A stretch of DNA of 32,251 bases from Allomyces macrogynus ATCC 38327 (taxonomy: Eukaryota > Blastocladiomycota > Blastocladiomycetes > Blastocladiales > Blastocladiaceae), in assembly GCA_000151295.1 (NCBI GenBank), contig GG745382.1:286943-319193 (forward strand), written 5' to 3'. Below the pieces are notes generated by a model. The model was not told the DNA's origin. It worked only from the letters and a program-made list of their open reading frames with translations, and searched no databases. Shown here one piece after another: positions 30,491 to 32,251 of the stretch. Position 1 is the first letter of the stretch. Each line of letters opens with the position of its first letter. The position numbers and the translations under genes are program-made.

Positions 30491-30851
30491 TGGGATGGGG
30501 GTGTGAGTGGGTCTGGACTTGTGACGACAAATAGTATGGACTGAATCGGAACCGTTGAGTGTATTCCTTGAGCGCAAGTAAATCCCGTGAAGATGAAGGC
30601 GCAGTTGAGCCGGTGATGTGAACGCAGCACTGGCCATTTCCTGCCAATGTCGCTGCTGCAAACAGCGCAGTGCGCCGAGGTGATGCCCATCTTTCTCCGT
30701 TGACAGTGACACGCAATGGAGATATGCACCGTGATCAACTGAAACAAGCAAATCTCTGCCAGGTTTTGGCATTTGGCTCGCTCGGGAAGCAAAATCAAAT
30801 CTAATGAATGGCACACACGGATAACAAAGATGGAGGAGGCTCTCTTGCGCT
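30491..30851. other. Convergent intergenic region between receptor E and midasin
   Basis: Receptor E (+) and midasin (-) converge here, so both 3' UTRs and polyadenylation sites must lie in about 360 bp. No RNA gene or repeat is seen. Confidence 0.5.
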
Positions 30852-32251
30852 TTACTGTGCAGCAAATGCGAAGAACTGGCGCAGCGCGTCCGACAAGACG
30901 TTGGGCAGCCGGCTCACGTCGCGGACGACAATGTAAAAATCGAACGGGAATGTGTCCATGTACCGGCGCATCACGACTTTGCCGCCCTCGAATGAGACCG
31001 ACGACATGCGCAGAATCGAGTCCTGCTCCGCCTTGTGCTGGTCGACGACAATGAACGCAACGAGCACTCGCGCTTCGGCAGCGCGGCGCACCAAATTGCG
31101 CAGCCGGTCGTGGTCGTCGCACAGCCCGTCCGACACGATCAGCATCAACCGCCACGTGTCGGCGGCCGCGCCCGAGTTGGCAGCCCCAGCCTGGTCAAAC
31201 GTGGCGAGCGCCGATTCGAGCAGCCGCGCCACGTCGGTGCGCTGCTGTGCAAACGTGAACTGGTCCAAGACGCGCGCACCGGCCTCGTCCGAAAACGGCA
31301 TGTCAAACGGATGAACAAGAGTCATGTCGTGCCCGAATGCCGCGACGGCCAAGTTGCCGACTTCGAGCTGCTGCAGAGCGCGCGCAATCAGGCAAACCGA
31401 CTCGAACCCGAGTTGAACCGACTTGGTCTCGCTCATGGACTGGCTGTCGTCCACGGCAATCAAAATCTGGTACTGGCGCTTGGACGGCTTGGTGCGGCGG
31501 AGCCAGATCTTGTCCTTTTTGAAGTCGCTGGCAATGTACGGGATAATCTTCTTCATGTTGAGCCGCTTGCCCGTCTTGTAGTCGCCCGTCAGCTTAGCGG
31601 CCTGCGTGGGTTCGAGAATCAGGCGCAGCTGCTCGGTGAGCTGGAGCGCGTAGTTGTGCGTGAGCGTCTTGTACTGGAACCAGAGCTCGTGGCTCGACGT
31701 GGCGTCGTGGTCCTTTTTCCAGTCGACGACGCGCGAAGCAATGTCCTGGCGCAGCTCCTCCTCTTGCTCGTCGGTCATGCGCCGCTTCAGATCGTCGTCG
31801 TGGTTCTCGTCGACAGTCGTCGGCTCGGTGCGCAGGTGGAACTGGGTCTCGTCATCAAGTGACGAATCGTGGTCCTGTTGCTCGCCGTCGCGGGTGTCGG
31901 CACCGGTCGCGGGATGCGTCGTCGGCGGCGCTTGCGCCGACCTCGGCTCGCTCTCCTCTGCCATTTCGTCGTCATCGTGATCGTCCTCGTCGGGAAGTGC
32001 TGGCATTTGCGACTGCTGCTGGTCGGGTTCCGCGGCACCGAGCGTCTGATCGGTCTCCTTCTGGTCGTCGTCCTGCAAAAACTCGTACTCTTGGTCGGCC
32101 GTGGCGTCGGCGGGCGGTTGCTGATCAGTGTCGTCATTTTGCTCTTGCTGCTGGCGCTCGATCATGTCCAGCCGCTTCTTCCACTCCTTGATCGCGTCGC
32201 CGAGCGACTTTTTCTGCTGCTGGTTCTGGTTCTGGGTCTGGTCTGCCAACG
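30852..32251 (-). CDS. MDN1: Midasin (AAA+ ribosome-assembly ATPase), C-terminal part
   Basis: The frame is open from the window edge to the TAA at 30852-30854, about 466 codons with no intron. The visible part starts in the Asp/Glu/Gln-rich region that precedes the MIDAS domain. Then GKRLNMKKIIPYIASDFKKDKIWLRR, diagnostic of midasin, leads into a von Willebrand A fold with the metal-binding DxSxS (DDSQSMS, about residue 267 of this part). Midasin (yeast Rea1) is a nuclear ATPase of nearly 5000 residues. Its MIDAS domain grips Ytm1 and Rsa4 on pre-60S particles, and ATP hydrolysis releases them. The start and the AAA ring lie outside the window. It is unrelated in function to the receptors and is useful as a phylogenetic marker. 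Confidence 0.95.
   Translation of the reverse strand, partial: LADQTQNQNQQQKKSLGDAIKEWKKRLDMIERQQQEQNDDTDQQPPADATADQEYEFLQDDDQKETDQTLGAAEPDQQQSQMPALPDEDDHDDDEMAEESEPRSAQAPPTTHPATGADTRDGEQQDHDSSLDDETQFHLRTEPTTVDENHDDDLKRRMTDEQEEELRQDIASRVVDWKKDHDATSSHELWFQYKTLTHNYALQLTEQLRLILEPTQAAKLTGDYKTGKRLNMKKIIPYIASDFKKDKIWLRRTKPSKRQYQILIAVDDSQSMSETKSVQLGFESVCLIARALQQLEVGNLAVAAFGHDMTLVHPFDMPFSDEAGARVLDQFTFAQQRTDVARLLESALATFDQAGAANSGAAADTWRLMLIVSDGLCDDHDRLRNLVRRAAEARVLVAFIVVDQHKAEQDSILRMSSVSFEGGKVVMRRYMDTFPFDFYIVVRDVSRLPNVLSDALRQFFAFAAQ

Noticed and set aside
29953..31155. 400-codon open frame on the - strand
   Set aside because: It spans the receptor E tail, the intergenic gap and the end of midasin in the wrong frame; no recognisable domain.

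Overview
The window is eukaryotic and most likely from a zoosporic, early-diverging fungus (tentatively Blastocladiomycota or a chytrid). It is GC-rich, its genes are split by many short introns (about 60-90 nt), it carries a tandem family of class C (GABA-B-like) G-protein-coupled receptors, and its copia element appears to be primed by a fungal-type initiator tRNA. The lineage is inferred, not proven.

The main content is a head-to-tail array of five class C receptor paralogs on the + strand, called A to E here: A 590-4196; B in three pieces at 5266-5605, 7086-8508 and 14083-14763; C 18556-22138; D 22874-26395; E 26936-30490. Each full copy has 10 or 11 exons. Each encodes a signal/anchor segment, a type I periplasmic-binding-protein-like (ANF-receptor) ectodomain with no Cys-rich linker, seven membrane segments, and a cytoplasmic tail that looks like a PH domain. 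Exon lengths are almost invariant and include a 19-nt micro-exon in the third intracellular loop. A splices to a clean reading frame of 961 residues. C, D and E each differ from an open frame by one extra base. B is a dead gene: a 1.5-kb unidentified insertion splits exon 2, internal segments are deleted, and a Ty1/copia retrotransposon sits in its tail exon.

The copia element (8509-14077) has 187-bp LTRs, a CCTTC target duplication, a primer site matching the anticodon arm of initiator Met-tRNA, Gag, zinc knuckle, a damaged protease, integrase (D,D-35-E) and RT/RNase H (YVDD). It is interrupted by two TAG codons and two compensating frame changes. The element and receptor B show strong CpG to TpG/CpA decay, which suggests CpG methylation in this organism.

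Between B and C lies a cytochrome P450 pseudogene (about 15910-17760). At the right edge, on the - strand, is the C-terminal part of midasin (MDN1/REA1), a ribosome-assembly ATPase, ending with its MIDAS domain. It is a conserved housekeeping gene that runs off the window.

Patchy similarity among paralogs, a gene-conversion tract between A and D, the hybrid structure of B, and differing intron positions in D and E show that the array evolves by duplication, recombination and intron turnover. The receptors presumably sense extracellular ligands and signal through G proteins; ligands cannot be inferred.
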